This document shows, one piece after another, positions 54,019 through 62,400 of a stretch of 64,000 bases of DNA; position 1 is the stretch's first letter, and the number at the start of each line of letters is the position of its first letter. The stretch spans positions 1 to 64,000 of the forward strand of contig NZ_LT594783.1 in the NCBI RefSeq assembly GCF_900091705.1, read 5' to 3'. The notes below the pieces were generated by a model. The model saw nothing but the letters and a program-made list of their open reading frames with translations, did not search any database and had not been told where the DNA came from. The stretch comes from Clostridium mediterraneense (GTDB lineage: Bacteria; Bacillota; Clostridia; Clostridiales; Clostridiaceae). Position numbers and translations under genes: made by a program.

Positions 54019-54600
54019 CTATTTCATTAAATCTAATATTTCTTTAGTAGTTCTTAATTTACCCATTCTTGGGAATATAAATTTTGATAAATATTCATGT
54101 TCTTCTTTAACTAATCCTGTCATTGCATCCATTGCAAATATTTGATTATATCCTCTTTGGAATGCTTCTCTTGCTGTAGTATCAACTCCTACACCTGTAG
54201 CTATACCACAAAGAATTATTGTATCTATTCCTCTTCTTCTTAATTGAAGGTCAAGTTCTGTTCCATAAAAAGCTCCCCATTGTCTCTTAGTAATTACATG
54301 AGCTCCTTCAATTTCTGAAAGTTCTGGAACTATTACATCCCAACCTGCTTGTGGTATAGTAGCATTTGATTCTACAGGATCTAATGCTGGATGTAAGGCA
54401 TCCTTTCCATCAGTAAATGAAACTCTTACCAAGAAAATTTCTCCACCTTTTTCTTTTAAAGCTTTAGCTAACTTTGCTGAATTATCAACAACTTCTTTTC
54501 CACTATAAGGAGCAAGTCCTTCTCTCTTAGCTATTCCTTCTTGTAAATCTATTACTACTATAGCAGTCTTTTTATAATCTATTGTATCTATATTACTCAT
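54019..54600 (-). CDS. isochorismatase-fold hydrolase lacking the catalytic Cys, 193 aa
   Basis: The fold is clear: AIVVIDLQ with Asp18, [11 protein letters not shown] with Lys105, and [20 protein letters not shown]. In nicotinamidase-type members the last motif has Cys after the 'TNV'; here Gly138 occupies that place. EntB and PhzD isochorismatases also lack this Cys and use the Asp for vinyl-ether hydrolysis, so the protein may act by that chemistry or on a non-amide substrate. No siderophore genes are nearby. It is monocistronic. Confidence 0.85.
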   Translation of the reverse strand: MSNIDTIDYKKTAIVVIDLQEGIAKREGLAPYSGKEVVDNSAKLAKALKEKGGEIFLVRVSFTDGKDALHPALDPVESNATIPQAGWDVIVPELSEIEGAHVITKRQWGAFYGTELDLQLRRRGIDTIILCGIATGVGVDTTAREAFQRGYNQIFAMDAMTGLVKEEHEYLSKFIFPRMGKLRTTKEILDLMK

Positions 54601-54755
54601 ATTAAAATCACTCCATTTTCTTTAGTTATAAATATATTATAGTCATAAACTATAATATATAGTTTACTATTTTATTACAAGATAAATAAACAAGACTCTC
54701 AAATTTATTTATCTATATTAATATTTCTAAAATATATAAACTCTATACAATCAAT

Positions 54756-55745
54756 CTATTTATCACTTAAAAATTCAACACCTATTTGTTTTCTTATTTC
54801 ATCTAATACCTCTATAACCATTCTAGAATTTTCCAATTTATTTATATCTGATTCTTTTTTACCTAATTTAATAGAATTTATAAAATCATCTATTTCATAA
54901 AACATATCATTATCAAGCTCTTCTTTATAGATAATTTCTTCTCTACTATCTTTATATACTATCTTTACATTACTAAATCTAATATTATCAGCTATAATAA
55001 TGCCTTCTTCCCCTTGAATTTCAATAGGTAATTTAGAATTAGATATTTTAGAGTATAGTATACTAGCGTCAAAAGTACCATAATTAAATATAGCACTTCC
55101 TTGTCCATCAATACCTGTATCCATAATATATGCATTTGATATAATAAATTTTGGAGTTCCAAAAAGATTAATCATAGGAGCTATACAATAAACTCCTATA
55201 TCCATTAATGCTCCAGCTGCCATTTCTCTATTAAATATATTATGAATTATTCCCTTCTCTTTATAATCATCGTATCTAGAAGAATATTGGCAATATGAAG
55301 CAAAGTATCTTCTTATAGTACCAATTTTATATAAATTTTCTTTAAGCTTTATGAACCCTGGAGAACTTGTACTCCTCATTGCTTCAACTAGTAAAACATT
55401 ATTTTCTCTAGCACATCTAATCATAGAATCTACTTCTTCAACATTAGTTGCAAAAGCTTTTTCACAAAGAACATGCTTTTTATTCTTAAGCATTAAAACT
55501 GCCTGTTTACAATGAAAAGCATTTGGTGATGCTATATAAACTGCATCAAAATCTTCTGACTTTGCAAACTCCTCTAAATTATTAAAAAATAATCTTGCCC
55601 CAAATCTTTTACCAAAATCTTTTGCCCTATTTATATCTCTAGAATACATAGCCACAAATTCGAAATCTTTTTGTTTATTTGCAGCTTGTAAAAATTCTTC
55701 AACTATTTTTCCTGAACCTATAATTCCAAATTTAATTTTAAACAT
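54756..55745 (-). CDS. Gfo/Idh/MocA-family oxidoreductase, 329 aa
   Basis: Rossmann domain (FGIIGSGKIVEEFL), EKAFATN with the conserved Lys, then GALMDIGVYCIAPMINLF in the C-terminal domain. It is related to the oxidoreductase at 46.1 kb but clearly diverged. NAD(P)-dependent; substrate unknown. The ribosome binding site is AAGGAG. A cluster of 12-bp repeats lies about 115-150 bases upstream of its start and may be a regulatory site. Confidence 0.87.
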   Translation of the reverse strand: MFKIKFGIIGSGKIVEEFLQAANKQKDFEFVAMYSRDINRAKDFGKRFGARLFFNNLEEFAKSEDFDAVYIASPNAFHCKQAVLMLKNKKHVLCEKAFATNVEEVDSMIRCARENNVLLVEAMRSTSSPGFIKLKENLYKIGTIRRYFASYCQYSSRYDDYKEKGIIHNIFNREMAAGALMDIGVYCIAPMINLFGTPKFIISNAYIMDTGIDGQGSAIFNYGTFDASILYSKISNSKLPIEIQGEEGIIIADNIRFSNVKIVYKDSREEIIYKEELDNDMFYEIDDFINSIKLGKKESDINKLENSRMVIEVLDEIRKQIGVEFLSDK

Positions 55746-55860
55746 AATTTACTCCTTATTTATCTTTATTTATATGTAAAAAATTTCTATAATTTATATT
55801 ATATAATTTATTTATTTAAAATAAAACTTAATCTATACAATTATTTATAACTACATAAAT

Positions 55861-55897
55861 GTTTACACTTTCGTTTGTGTTTACGTTTGTGTTTTTA
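55861..55897. repeat. two tandem 12-bp units TTTGTGTTTACG/TTTGTGTTTTTA
   Basis: The units at 55874-55885 and 55886-55897 are preceded by GTTTACAC (55861). The same unit occurs three times at 58388-58423. The G content is striking in a region otherwise of A and T. Confidence 0.75.
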
Positions 55898-56124
55898 AAA
55901 ATATTTATAAAATCTATAAAATAGCTATATAACTCAAAAGGTGAACTAATTTAAATAAAATTTATATTAAAAATATTAAATTAAAAAATACCAACAAGTT
56001 AATTATTATCTCTGTATCTAAAGATGCTTCCCGTAATATTTAGCTATCTTAAATAGTAGTTTATTCACACTACTTTTATATAAAAGATAAATTTATATAT
56101 GAGATTCTTATGAATCTTTATTTA

Positions 56125-56155
56125 TAAAAATAAAGGAGATATTTTACTATCTCCT
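56125..56155 (-). terminator. terminator of the HD hydrolase gene
   Basis: The arms GGAGATA/TATCTCC are followed by TTTATTTTTA on the minus strand. Confidence 0.75.
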
Positions 56156-56158
56156 CTA

Positions 56159-56815
56159 CTATTTATTAAAATTCCATTCGCTATAAAATTTTTCTAAAAA
56201 TCCTAACATATATTCATTCCTATCAGTTGCAATTTTCTTAGCAGTATCAGTATTCATTAAATCTTTTAACTTTAATAATTTCTCATAAAAATGATTTATA
56301 GTATGATTTTTAGTATTTTTAACTTCTTCTAAACTATTAAATTCTATTGGCTTAATATCTGGATCATACATTAAATTATTCTTATATCCACCATATGCAA
56401 AAGTTCTAGCGATCCCAATTGCTCCAATAGCATCTAACCTATCAGCATCTTGAACAACTTTTCCTTCTATAGTTTTTTGACTTGAATCAATAACTCCACC
56501 TTTAAATGACATTATATTTATTATTTCTATTATTTTATCAATAGATTCATTATCAATATTCATAAAATTTAAAATTCTATAGGTTTCTGAGTAATCAGTC
56601 TCATTCTCTATCTCCTTCTTAAATTTCCAATCATCTATATCATGTAAAAGAGCACTCATTTTAATAATAAATTCATCTCCACCTTCTTCTTTTGCCAGAA
56701 AACTAGCTAAATTATAAACTCTTTCTATATGATACCAATCATGCCCACTTCCATCTCCATATAATTTATCTTTAACAATATTTTTTGTTTCTTCAATAAT
56801 TCTTTCTTTATCCAT
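56159..56815 (-). CDS. HD-domain phosphohydrolase, YedJ-like, 218 aa
   Basis: The metal motif is H...HD...D: GHDWYHIERVYNLA, MSALLHDIDDW and VVQDADRLDAIGAIGIARTF, as in the YedJ/YpgQ group, several of which cleave nucleoside triphosphates or other phosphates. A GGY..N loop near 160 and a C-terminal helical bundle complete the domain. The substrate is not known here. The ribosome binding site is AGGAGAGAGG. It is monocistronic. Confidence 0.88.
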   Translation of the reverse strand: MDKERIIEETKNIVKDKLYGDGSGHDWYHIERVYNLASFLAKEEGGDEFIIKMSALLHDIDDWKFKKEIENETDYSETYRILNFMNIDNESIDKIIEIINIMSFKGGVIDSSQKTIEGKVVQDADRLDAIGAIGIARTFAYGGYKNNLMYDPDIKPIEFNSLEEVKNTKNHTINHFYEKLLKLKDLMNTDTAKKIATDRNEYMLGFLEKFYSEWNFNK

Positions 56816-56852
56816 AATTCCTCTCTCTCCTAAACATATAACTATATAAATT

Positions 56853-56888
56853 AAAATCTACCTTTAATATTAAAGGTAGATTTTTTAT
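56853..56888 (-). terminator. terminator of the DUF1002 gene
   Basis: The arms AAAATCTACCTTTAA/TTAAAGGTAGATTTT enclose a two-base loop. Confidence 0.8.
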
Positions 56889-56896
56889 AAAATTTA

Positions 56897-58192
56897 TTAA
56901 TTTTTATTTTGCTCTGTTTGATTAACTTCTTCTACATTTGTAGATTCATTTGTATTAGTAGATTCATTTTGATTATTATCTTTATTTGGTTCTAAATTAC
57001 TTTCTTCACTAGAAGTATTCTCAGCATTTTCACCTGAGTTACTTTCTTCTTCTACCTTATTATCATTATTATTAGAATTTGTATCTGATACACCCTGTAT
57101 CTTTGTATTATTTACTGGAGTACTAGTTTCTGTTTCTTTTGAATCACTAGTAAATAATCCTTTAAACCAATTCCAAATCTTATTAAAGAATCCTTGAGCT
57201 TCTTCAGCAGTTGGAAGTTTTATAGCATCTTTTTCAGTAGCATCAACTTTTACACTATCTCCAAGCATTTCATCATTAGTTGAACCTAAAATACCTAAAT
57301 CTTCTTCTCCCTTAAAGATTCCAGCAAACCAGTCACCTATACCTGAGAACCAATTTTTAACCTTATCAAAAAAGCCTGTTGAAATACTTTCTCCCATAAC
57401 CTCTAATTTATCACTAATATCTTTACCTACATTTTCTAATGTATTTTTCATACTTTCATAATTATAATCTTGCTTAGAGATTTTAGCCATTAAGCTTTCT
57501 AAATCTTTTTGTTGTTTAGGAGTAAGCGTTATATTATAATTATTAGTTACATTATTTATAGTTTCAGCTATTTGTACTGTATCTTTTGTATTATTTTTTA
57601 TAATTTCAGTCTTTATCTCATTAATAGCACCTGTAGCTTTTTCTTGTCCTACATCTTTACCTATATCACCTGTTATTACTAATTCTTCAGAAGCTAATTC
57701 CTTCTTTGTTTCATCAAGCTTTTCTCCAGTAGCATCTTCAAAAGCTTTCATAACTCCTGTTAAAGCTCCTGTACCACTAACCCCACCTGCAAGAGGAGTC
57801 ATCGCAATAACATTGGCATCTTCAACTCCTGATGTAGCTAAAGTACTTGCTATCATAGATGATGTTACATATGTTAAGTTAACTGTTTTAACTTTAACAC
57901 CACTTCCTGGCTCTGTTGGTTGAACATAAGCACATGAATAAGTTCTATGACCAATTTGAGCTTCTGGAGCTATACCCTCTAAATATTTTCTTTCCTCCTG
58001 ATTATTTACTTCTAATATAGCAACTTCATTTTTCTTAACACCAAAATAATCTAAAACAACCTGTTTTTGCTCTGCACTTAAATCTTTCCCTAAAGTTACA
58101 ACATTTGCACCATCAGCAAATGCTGGACTTATTCCACCGATAATTAAACTTCCACACAAAGCTAACACAGTTAAATTTTTTTTAATACCCAT
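56897..58192 (-). CDS. secreted DUF1002 protein with twin Trp-rich amphipathic segments, 431 aa
   Basis: A signal peptide ends near ISPAFADG. Residues about 30-255 fit DUF1002 (VVTLGKDLSAEQKQVVLDYFG, VNLTYVTSSMIASTLATSGVEDANVIAMTPLAGGVSGTGALTG). Two similar Trp/Phe-rich helices follow: GFFDKVKNWFSGIGDWFAGIF (about 275) and GFFNKIWNWFKGLF (about 340). The last 80 residues are Asn/Glu/Ser/Thr-rich. The Trp helices look membrane-surface active or like docking helices; no function is known for DUF1002. The ribosome binding site is GGGGGAAA. Its upstream region carries the large TTTGTGTTTACA repeat. Confidence 0.85.
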   Translation of the reverse strand: MGIKKNLTVLALCGSLIIGGISPAFADGANVVTLGKDLSAEQKQVVLDYFGVKKNEVAILEVNNQEERKYLEGIAPEAQIGHRTYSCAYVQPTEPGSGVKVKTVNLTYVTSSMIASTLATSGVEDANVIAMTPLAGGVSGTGALTGVMKAFEDATGEKLDETKKELASEELVITGDIGKDVGQEKATGAINEIKTEIIKNNTKDTVQIAETINNVTNNYNITLTPKQQKDLESLMAKISKQDYNYESMKNTLENVGKDISDKLEVMGESISTGFFDKVKNWFSGIGDWFAGIFKGEEDLGILGSTNDEMLGDSVKVDATEKDAIKLPTAEEAQGFFNKIWNWFKGLFTSDSKETETSTPVNNTKIQGVSDTNSNNNDNKVEEESNSGENAENTSSEESNLEPNKDNNQNESTNTNESTNVEEVNQTEQNKN

Positions 58193-58364
58193 TTTTTAAT
58201 TTCCCCCATAAAAAATCTATTTTCTTTATTCTAACACATATTATTACTATATGATTTAATTACATAAAAAAGTAATTTATTAGAAATAAATAAAATATTT
58301 TATTCACATATATTTTTATATTTATCCATATTTTGAAAAATAATTTTCTATTATATATTATAAC

Positions 58365-58423
58365 AAACAAAAATGTAAACACTTTTGTTTGTGTTTACAT
58401 TTTTGTTTACATTTGTGTTTGTC
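58365..58423. repeat. 18-bp perfect inverted repeat fused to three 12-bp tandem units
   Basis: The arms 58365-58382 and 58391-58408 are perfect complements around TTTTGTTT. The right arm continues as tandem units TTTGTGTTTACA, TTTTTGTTTACA, TTTGTGTTTGTC (58388-58423). It lies about 175-230 bases upstream of the DUF1002 start codon and just past the terminator of the hydrolase gene. Confidence 0.85.
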
Positions 58424-58426
58424 TAT

Positions 58427-58462
58427 AAAAAATAACTCATTTAAACTATTTTAAATGAGTTA
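58427..58462 (-). terminator. terminator of the alpha/beta hydrolase gene
   Basis: The arms AATAACTCATTTAAA/TTTAAATGAGTTAT are followed by T residues on the minus strand. Confidence 0.85.
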
Positions 58463-58503
58463 TCTATCTATTTTATTTATTATTAAAGTTACAAGCACTC
58501 AAA

Positions 58504-59472
58504 TTAACTATTATTATTAATATTAAATATATCAAGTAACGCATCTTCAAATAATTTTTTTTCTTCTAACATAGGTCTATGCCCTGAATTTTTTATAATA
58601 TATATTTTCTTATGTGGTGCTATTATTTTATCAAAATATCTCTTAGCTAATATAGTTGGTACCTGCCAATCATTTTCTCCTAGAATATAATATACTGGAA
58701 CTTTATATTCATAACTTTGCTTATTTAAATTAAATTTTATTAAATACTCCATAAGTTTTTCATTTGCTTTTAAACCTTTTATCATAGCTCTAATATCTGA
58801 AAATCTAAATATAGGACTTCTAAGAAAGTTTTTTATCATAGAAAAGTTTATAACTACTGCTAATTTATACTTCTGTTGTATTAAGTTTAATTTAACAAGC
58901 TTTGCTTTCATAGATTTTGTATATGATTTTTCAGGATATTCTCCAAATGATTTTATAATTTTTAAATACCTTTTATTCTTTGATTTTTTGACCTCTTCTT
59001 TAACTTTCTCATAAGCAAGTTTTTCATTTTCAAACATATCAACTACTTGACCAACACCTATATAATATTCAACTTCCTCAGGATATTTTTTTACAAAGTC
59101 AGTTCCTAAAACACTTCCCCATGAATATCCCATTATTACTATCTTTCTTTTATTATAAATTTTCTTAAGATATTTAACTATTTCCAACAGATCTAACATT
59201 AGTTGTTCCATAATTGGATAATTCTTTTTACTAGGATTCTTAATAAGAGTTTTTCCTGAACCTCGTTGATCCCAGTGAACAACTGTATAATTTTCTTCCC
59301 ATTTATCTTGAACAATATAAGCATATATTGACTCAACACTCCCTGGTCCTCCATGTAAAAATAACATTACAGGATTATCTATATTTTTACTAGAATGAAA
59401 TAAGTATTGCTCGATTCCATTAATTTCTATATATTCTTCAAGATAAACACTTTTATCACTTACTTTTATCAT
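58504..59472 (-). CDS. alpha/beta hydrolase, proline iminopeptidase-like, 322 aa
   Basis: Family S33 features: oxyanion motif LFLHGGPGSVES, VHWDQRGSGKT, nucleophile elbow GYSWGSVLG (Ser), then ILGENDWQVP (Asp) and KNSGHRPMLEE (His). The HGGPG and WDQRGSG motifs are typical of prolyl aminopeptidases, although many such clostridial proteins have other or unknown substrates. It is cytoplasmic, with no signal peptide. The ribosome binding site is GGGGAGG. It is monocistronic. Confidence 0.87.
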   Translation of the reverse strand: MIKVSDKSVYLEEYIEINGIEQYLFHSSKNIDNPVMLFLHGGPGSVESIYAYIVQDKWEENYTVVHWDQRGSGKTLIKNPSKKNYPIMEQLMLDLLEIVKYLKKIYNKRKIVIMGYSWGSVLGTDFVKKYPEEVEYYIGVGQVVDMFENEKLAYEKVKEEVKKSKNKRYLKIIKSFGEYPEKSYTKSMKAKLVKLNLIQQKYKLAVVINFSMIKNFLRSPIFRFSDIRAMIKGLKANEKLMEYLIKFNLNKQSYEYKVPVYYILGENDWQVPTILAKRYFDKIIAPHKKIYIIKNSGHRPMLEEKKLFEDALLDIFNINNNS

Positions 59473-59602
59473 ACCTTACACCTCCCCCAATCTATTTTTG
59501 TATACATAATTTTATTATTATATTCTAATAAATTCAAGTTAGTAAATATTACATAAGAGCCAAAATCATCATATCTATACTAGTAAGATTATATTATTAA
59601 AT

Positions 59603-59637
59603 AAAAAAAACTACCTAATTTAAAGGCAGTTTTTTTA
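59603..59637 (-). terminator. terminator of the suf operon
   Basis: The arms AACTGCCT/AGGTAGTT (one mismatch) are followed by eight T on the minus strand, at the end of sufU. Confidence 0.85.
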
Positions 59638-59644
59638 AGATATA

Positions 59645-60079
59645 TTATTTTTTCATTATTTCATCTAATGTATGCCATGCAAGAACTGCACATTTAACTC
59701 TAGCTGGCATATTTGAAATATTCTTTAAAACCATAGCATCTTCTAATACTTCTAGTTCTTCATCATCTTTTATATCTCTTTTAATCATTCCTATAAACTT
59801 TTCAATAAGCTCTGCTGCTTCTGCTTTTGTTTTTCCTTTTATAAGGTCAATCATCATTGATGTTGAAGCTTGAGAAATAGCACAACCTGATCCTGTAAAT
59901 GCTATATCAGCAATTATATCTCCATCAAACTTAACTTCTATTTCTATTTCATCCCCACAGCTTGGATTATGTCCTTTTTCAGAAATATCAGAATTCTCTA
60001 ATTTCCTTCTATTTCTTTTTGACATATTATGCTCCATTATAAGCTCTGTATAAATTTCGTTTAAATTCATTCTATCCAT
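59645..60079 (-). CDS. sufU: SufU, Fe-S cluster assembly / sulfur transfer protein, 144 aa
   Basis: The three conserved Cys are in HNPSCGDE (C41), FTGSGCAIS (C66) and ARVKCAVLAW (C130), with Asp43; together they bind zinc. In Firmicutes SufU accepts persulfide sulfur from SufS by zinc-ligand exchange and passes it on. The length is that of Gram-positive SufU, with the characteristic insertion before C130. It starts one base after the sufS stop, and is last gene of the operon. Confidence 0.95.
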   Translation of the reverse strand: MDRMNLNEIYTELIMEHNMSKRNRRKLENSDISEKGHNPSCGDEIEIEVKFDGDIIADIAFTGSGCAISQASTSMMIDLIKGKTKAEAAELIEKFIGMIKRDIKDDEELEVLEDAMVLKNISNMPARVKCAVLAWHTLDEIMKK

Positions 60080-60080
60080 C

Positions 60081-61310
60081 TTAAATCCACCTTTTAAACA
60101 TATTATAAATATCTTCTATAGCCTCTATAAGCTTATCAACATCTTCTTTTGTATTATAGAAGTAAAAACTTGCTCTACATGTTGAATTAACTCCCATATA
60201 TCTAAGTAATGGTTGAGCGCAATGGTTTCCTGCTCTTATGGCAATTCCATGAGTATCAAGTATACTTGTAACATCATGTGAATGAACTCCTTCTATTTCA
60301 AATGAAATTACTCCCTCTTTCTTTTCAATATCTTTTGTTCCATAAACAGTTACATAAGGAAGTTTTTCAAATCTTTCTAAAGCATAAGCTACAAGTTCTT
60401 TTTCAATTCTTTCAACTTCATCCATTCCAAGTTCTTCAAGATAATCAATAGCTGCTGAAAGTCCTACAGCTCCACCAACATTTTGAGTACCTCCTTCAAA
60501 TTTATATGGAAGTACATCAAATGTAGCACTATCTTCATAAACATATTCAACCATATCTCCACCATACATAAATGGAGGCATTGCTTCTAAAAGTTCCTTC
60601 TTTCCATATAAAACACCTATGCCCATAGGAGCAAGCATTTTATGTCCTGAAAATACTAAGAAATCAGCATCTAATTCTTGAACATTTATTTTTTGATGTG
60701 GTATAAGTTGTGCACCATCAATAATAATCTTTGCTCCAACTTCATGAGCCTTAGATACTAATTTATATATAGGATTCTTAACTCCTAAAACATTTGATAC
60801 ACCTGTAACACTCACAAGCTTTGTTTTTTCAGTAATCTTACTATTTATTTCTTCATCTGTAAGTTCACCATTCTCATCTACATACATGTATTTTAAAGTA
60901 GCTTTCTTAACTCTAGCTACATTTTGCCAAGGAATAAGATTTGAGTGATGCTCTGCTATTGAAATAACAATTTCATCACCTTCATTTATAAATTCCATTC
61001 CATAGCACATAGCTAAAAGATTAAATGCTTCTGTTGAATTCTTAGTAAAGATAATTTCTTCTGTTCTTTTAGCACCTATAAAGTCTTTTACTTTTTCTCT
61101 AGCATCCTCATAAGCTTTTGTAGATGCTATGCTAAGAGCATAAGCACCTCTATGAGGATTAGCATTTTCTGTCTTATAATAATTATCAACAGCTTCCATA
61201 ACGCTAAGTGGTTTTTGTGTTGTAGCCCCACTATCTAAATAAACAACTCTCTTCCCATCTTCATTTAAAGCAAGAGTAGGAAAATCTTTATAAAAATCTC
61301 TATTTTCCAT
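60081..61310 (-). CDS. sufS: cysteine desulfurase SufS, 409 aa
   Basis: This is a group II PLP cysteine desulfurase. VYLDSGATTQKP lies at the start, AEHHSNLIPW follows, the PLP lysine is in FSGHKMLAP (about 225) and the persulfide-forming Cys is in RAGNHCAQPLLRYMG (about 362). It removes sulfur from cysteine to feed Fe-S cluster assembly with SufU and SufBCD. Its start overlaps the end of sufD by 11 bases, indicating coupled translation. Confidence 0.96.
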   Translation of the reverse strand: MENRDFYKDFPTLALNEDGKRVVYLDSGATTQKPLSVMEAVDNYYKTENANPHRGAYALSIASTKAYEDAREKVKDFIGAKRTEEIIFTKNSTEAFNLLAMCYGMEFINEGDEIVISIAEHHSNLIPWQNVARVKKATLKYMYVDENGELTDEEINSKITEKTKLVSVTGVSNVLGVKNPIYKLVSKAHEVGAKIIIDGAQLIPHQKINVQELDADFLVFSGHKMLAPMGIGVLYGKKELLEAMPPFMYGGDMVEYVYEDSATFDVLPYKFEGGTQNVGGAVGLSAAIDYLEELGMDEVERIEKELVAYALERFEKLPYVTVYGTKDIEKKEGVISFEIEGVHSHDVTSILDTHGIAIRAGNHCAQPLLRYMGVNSTCRASFYFYNTKEDVDKLIEAIEDIYNMFKRWI

Positions 61311-62400
61311 TTACCAATCTCTCCTCAATGTAAGCTAAAACTTCTTCTTTTATAGCTTCGTTTTCTATTTCATCAATAATAGGATTAAATTCAGCCTTAA
61401 TTATAAGAATCTTGGCTTCATCATATGAAAGTCCTCTACTCATTAAATAGAATAATTTATTTTCATCAAGTCTTCCTGAGGCTGCTGCGTGTTCTCCAGA
61501 AACATCATCTTCTTCACAAAGTAAAAGTGGAACTGATCTTGATCTTGCTCTATCTGAAAGTAATAAGCAATATTCTTCTTCTGCTCCAGTACTTCTAGTA
61601 GCACCTCTCTTAAAATCAATTGTTCCTTTAAAGTTCTTTACAGCATGATCTTTTAAAGCACCTTTAATATTCATTTCATTTTCTGTCTTTTTAGCTCTAG
61701 CAGTCATAACATAGTTTAAATCTATAGTTTCTTTATCTGCTCCTATATAAACAGCTGAAAGTTCCCCCTTTGAACTTTCTCCAACTAAATCTCCTTCATA
61801 GTTTGAAATAGTTGTTTCTCCACCAAGTTCAATAGCTACAAAGTGAACATTTGCATTTTCCTTTATATCTGATTGATTAGAATCAAAAGTTTTTACCTTA
61901 TTATTAAATAAATTTACTTTTGTTAGCTTAACCTCTGCATTTTCTTTTGCAAAAACTCTAGCTACTCCATTATGATATCCTTCTGAATCATCTACTGATT
62001 TATATCTTACTATAACACTTATTTTAGAGTCCTTTTCTGCTTCAACTAAGATATTATCAATAAGAGTTTTGTTCATTTCATCCATTTCGAAGTCTATTAT
62101 TATAGGTTCTTCTAATTTTACGCCTTCTGCTACTCTTATTAAAGTACCATTATTATATTTTTCTTCTGCTTCTTCAATAAGTTCTTTTCCTACACCATAT
62201 CTAAATTCTTTTAAATTTTCAAATCTTTCTCTGTGAAGATATTCAACTGATAATCCTTCTTGATCATATCCCTTTATTACCATTGTTTTAAAATCTTTTA
62301 TTCTTGGTGTTTCATACTTAATACTTATTTCATTTACTTTTGTTTTCTTTCCTGTTCTTACAGGTATTTTATTTAAATCTTTAAATTTTATACTATCCAT
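61300..62400 (-). CDS. sufD: SufD, Fe-S cluster scaffold component, 366 aa
   Basis: This is a SufB/SufD beta-helix protein. Its C-terminal block, LLCEEDDVSGEHAAASGRLDENKLFYLMSRGLSYDEAKILIIKAEFNPII, has the conserved His region. It forms the SufBC2D scaffold on which clusters are built. Its ATG shares a base with the sufB stop (TAATG), and its end overlaps sufS. Confidence 0.95.
   Translation of the reverse strand: MDSIKFKDLNKIPVRTGKKTKVNEISIKYETPRIKDFKTMVIKGYDQEGLSVEYLHRERFENLKEFRYGVGKELIEEAEEKYNNGTLIRVAEGVKLEEPIIIDFEMDEMNKTLIDNILVEAEKDSKISVIVRYKSVDDSEGYHNGVARVFAKENAEVKLTKVNLFNNKVKTFDSNQSDIKENANVHFVAIELGGETTISNYEGDLVGESSKGELSAVYIGADKETIDLNYVMTARAKKTENEMNIKGALKDHAVKNFKGTIDFKRGATRSTGAEEEYCLLLSDRARSRSVPLLLCEEDDVSGEHAAASGRLDENKLFYLMSRGLSYDEAKILIIKAEFNPIIDEIENEAIKEEVLAYIEERLVNGK

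Larger units (their letters stand above)
55746..56158. other. intergenic region with TTTGTGTTTACR repeats
   Basis: These 413 bases hold no gene. The repeat cluster lies at 55861-55897 and a terminator for the HD gene lies near the right end. Confidence 0.55.
58193..58503. other. intergenic region with large inverted repeat
   Basis: There is no gene. It contains the 18-bp inverted repeat and 12-bp tandem repeats described separately, plus the terminator of the alpha/beta hydrolase gene. Confidence 0.6.

Noticed and set aside
58365-58423. Possible CRISPR or integron-type repeat
   Set aside because: Units are 12 bp without spacers and there are no cas or integrase genes; better seen as operator or simple repeat.
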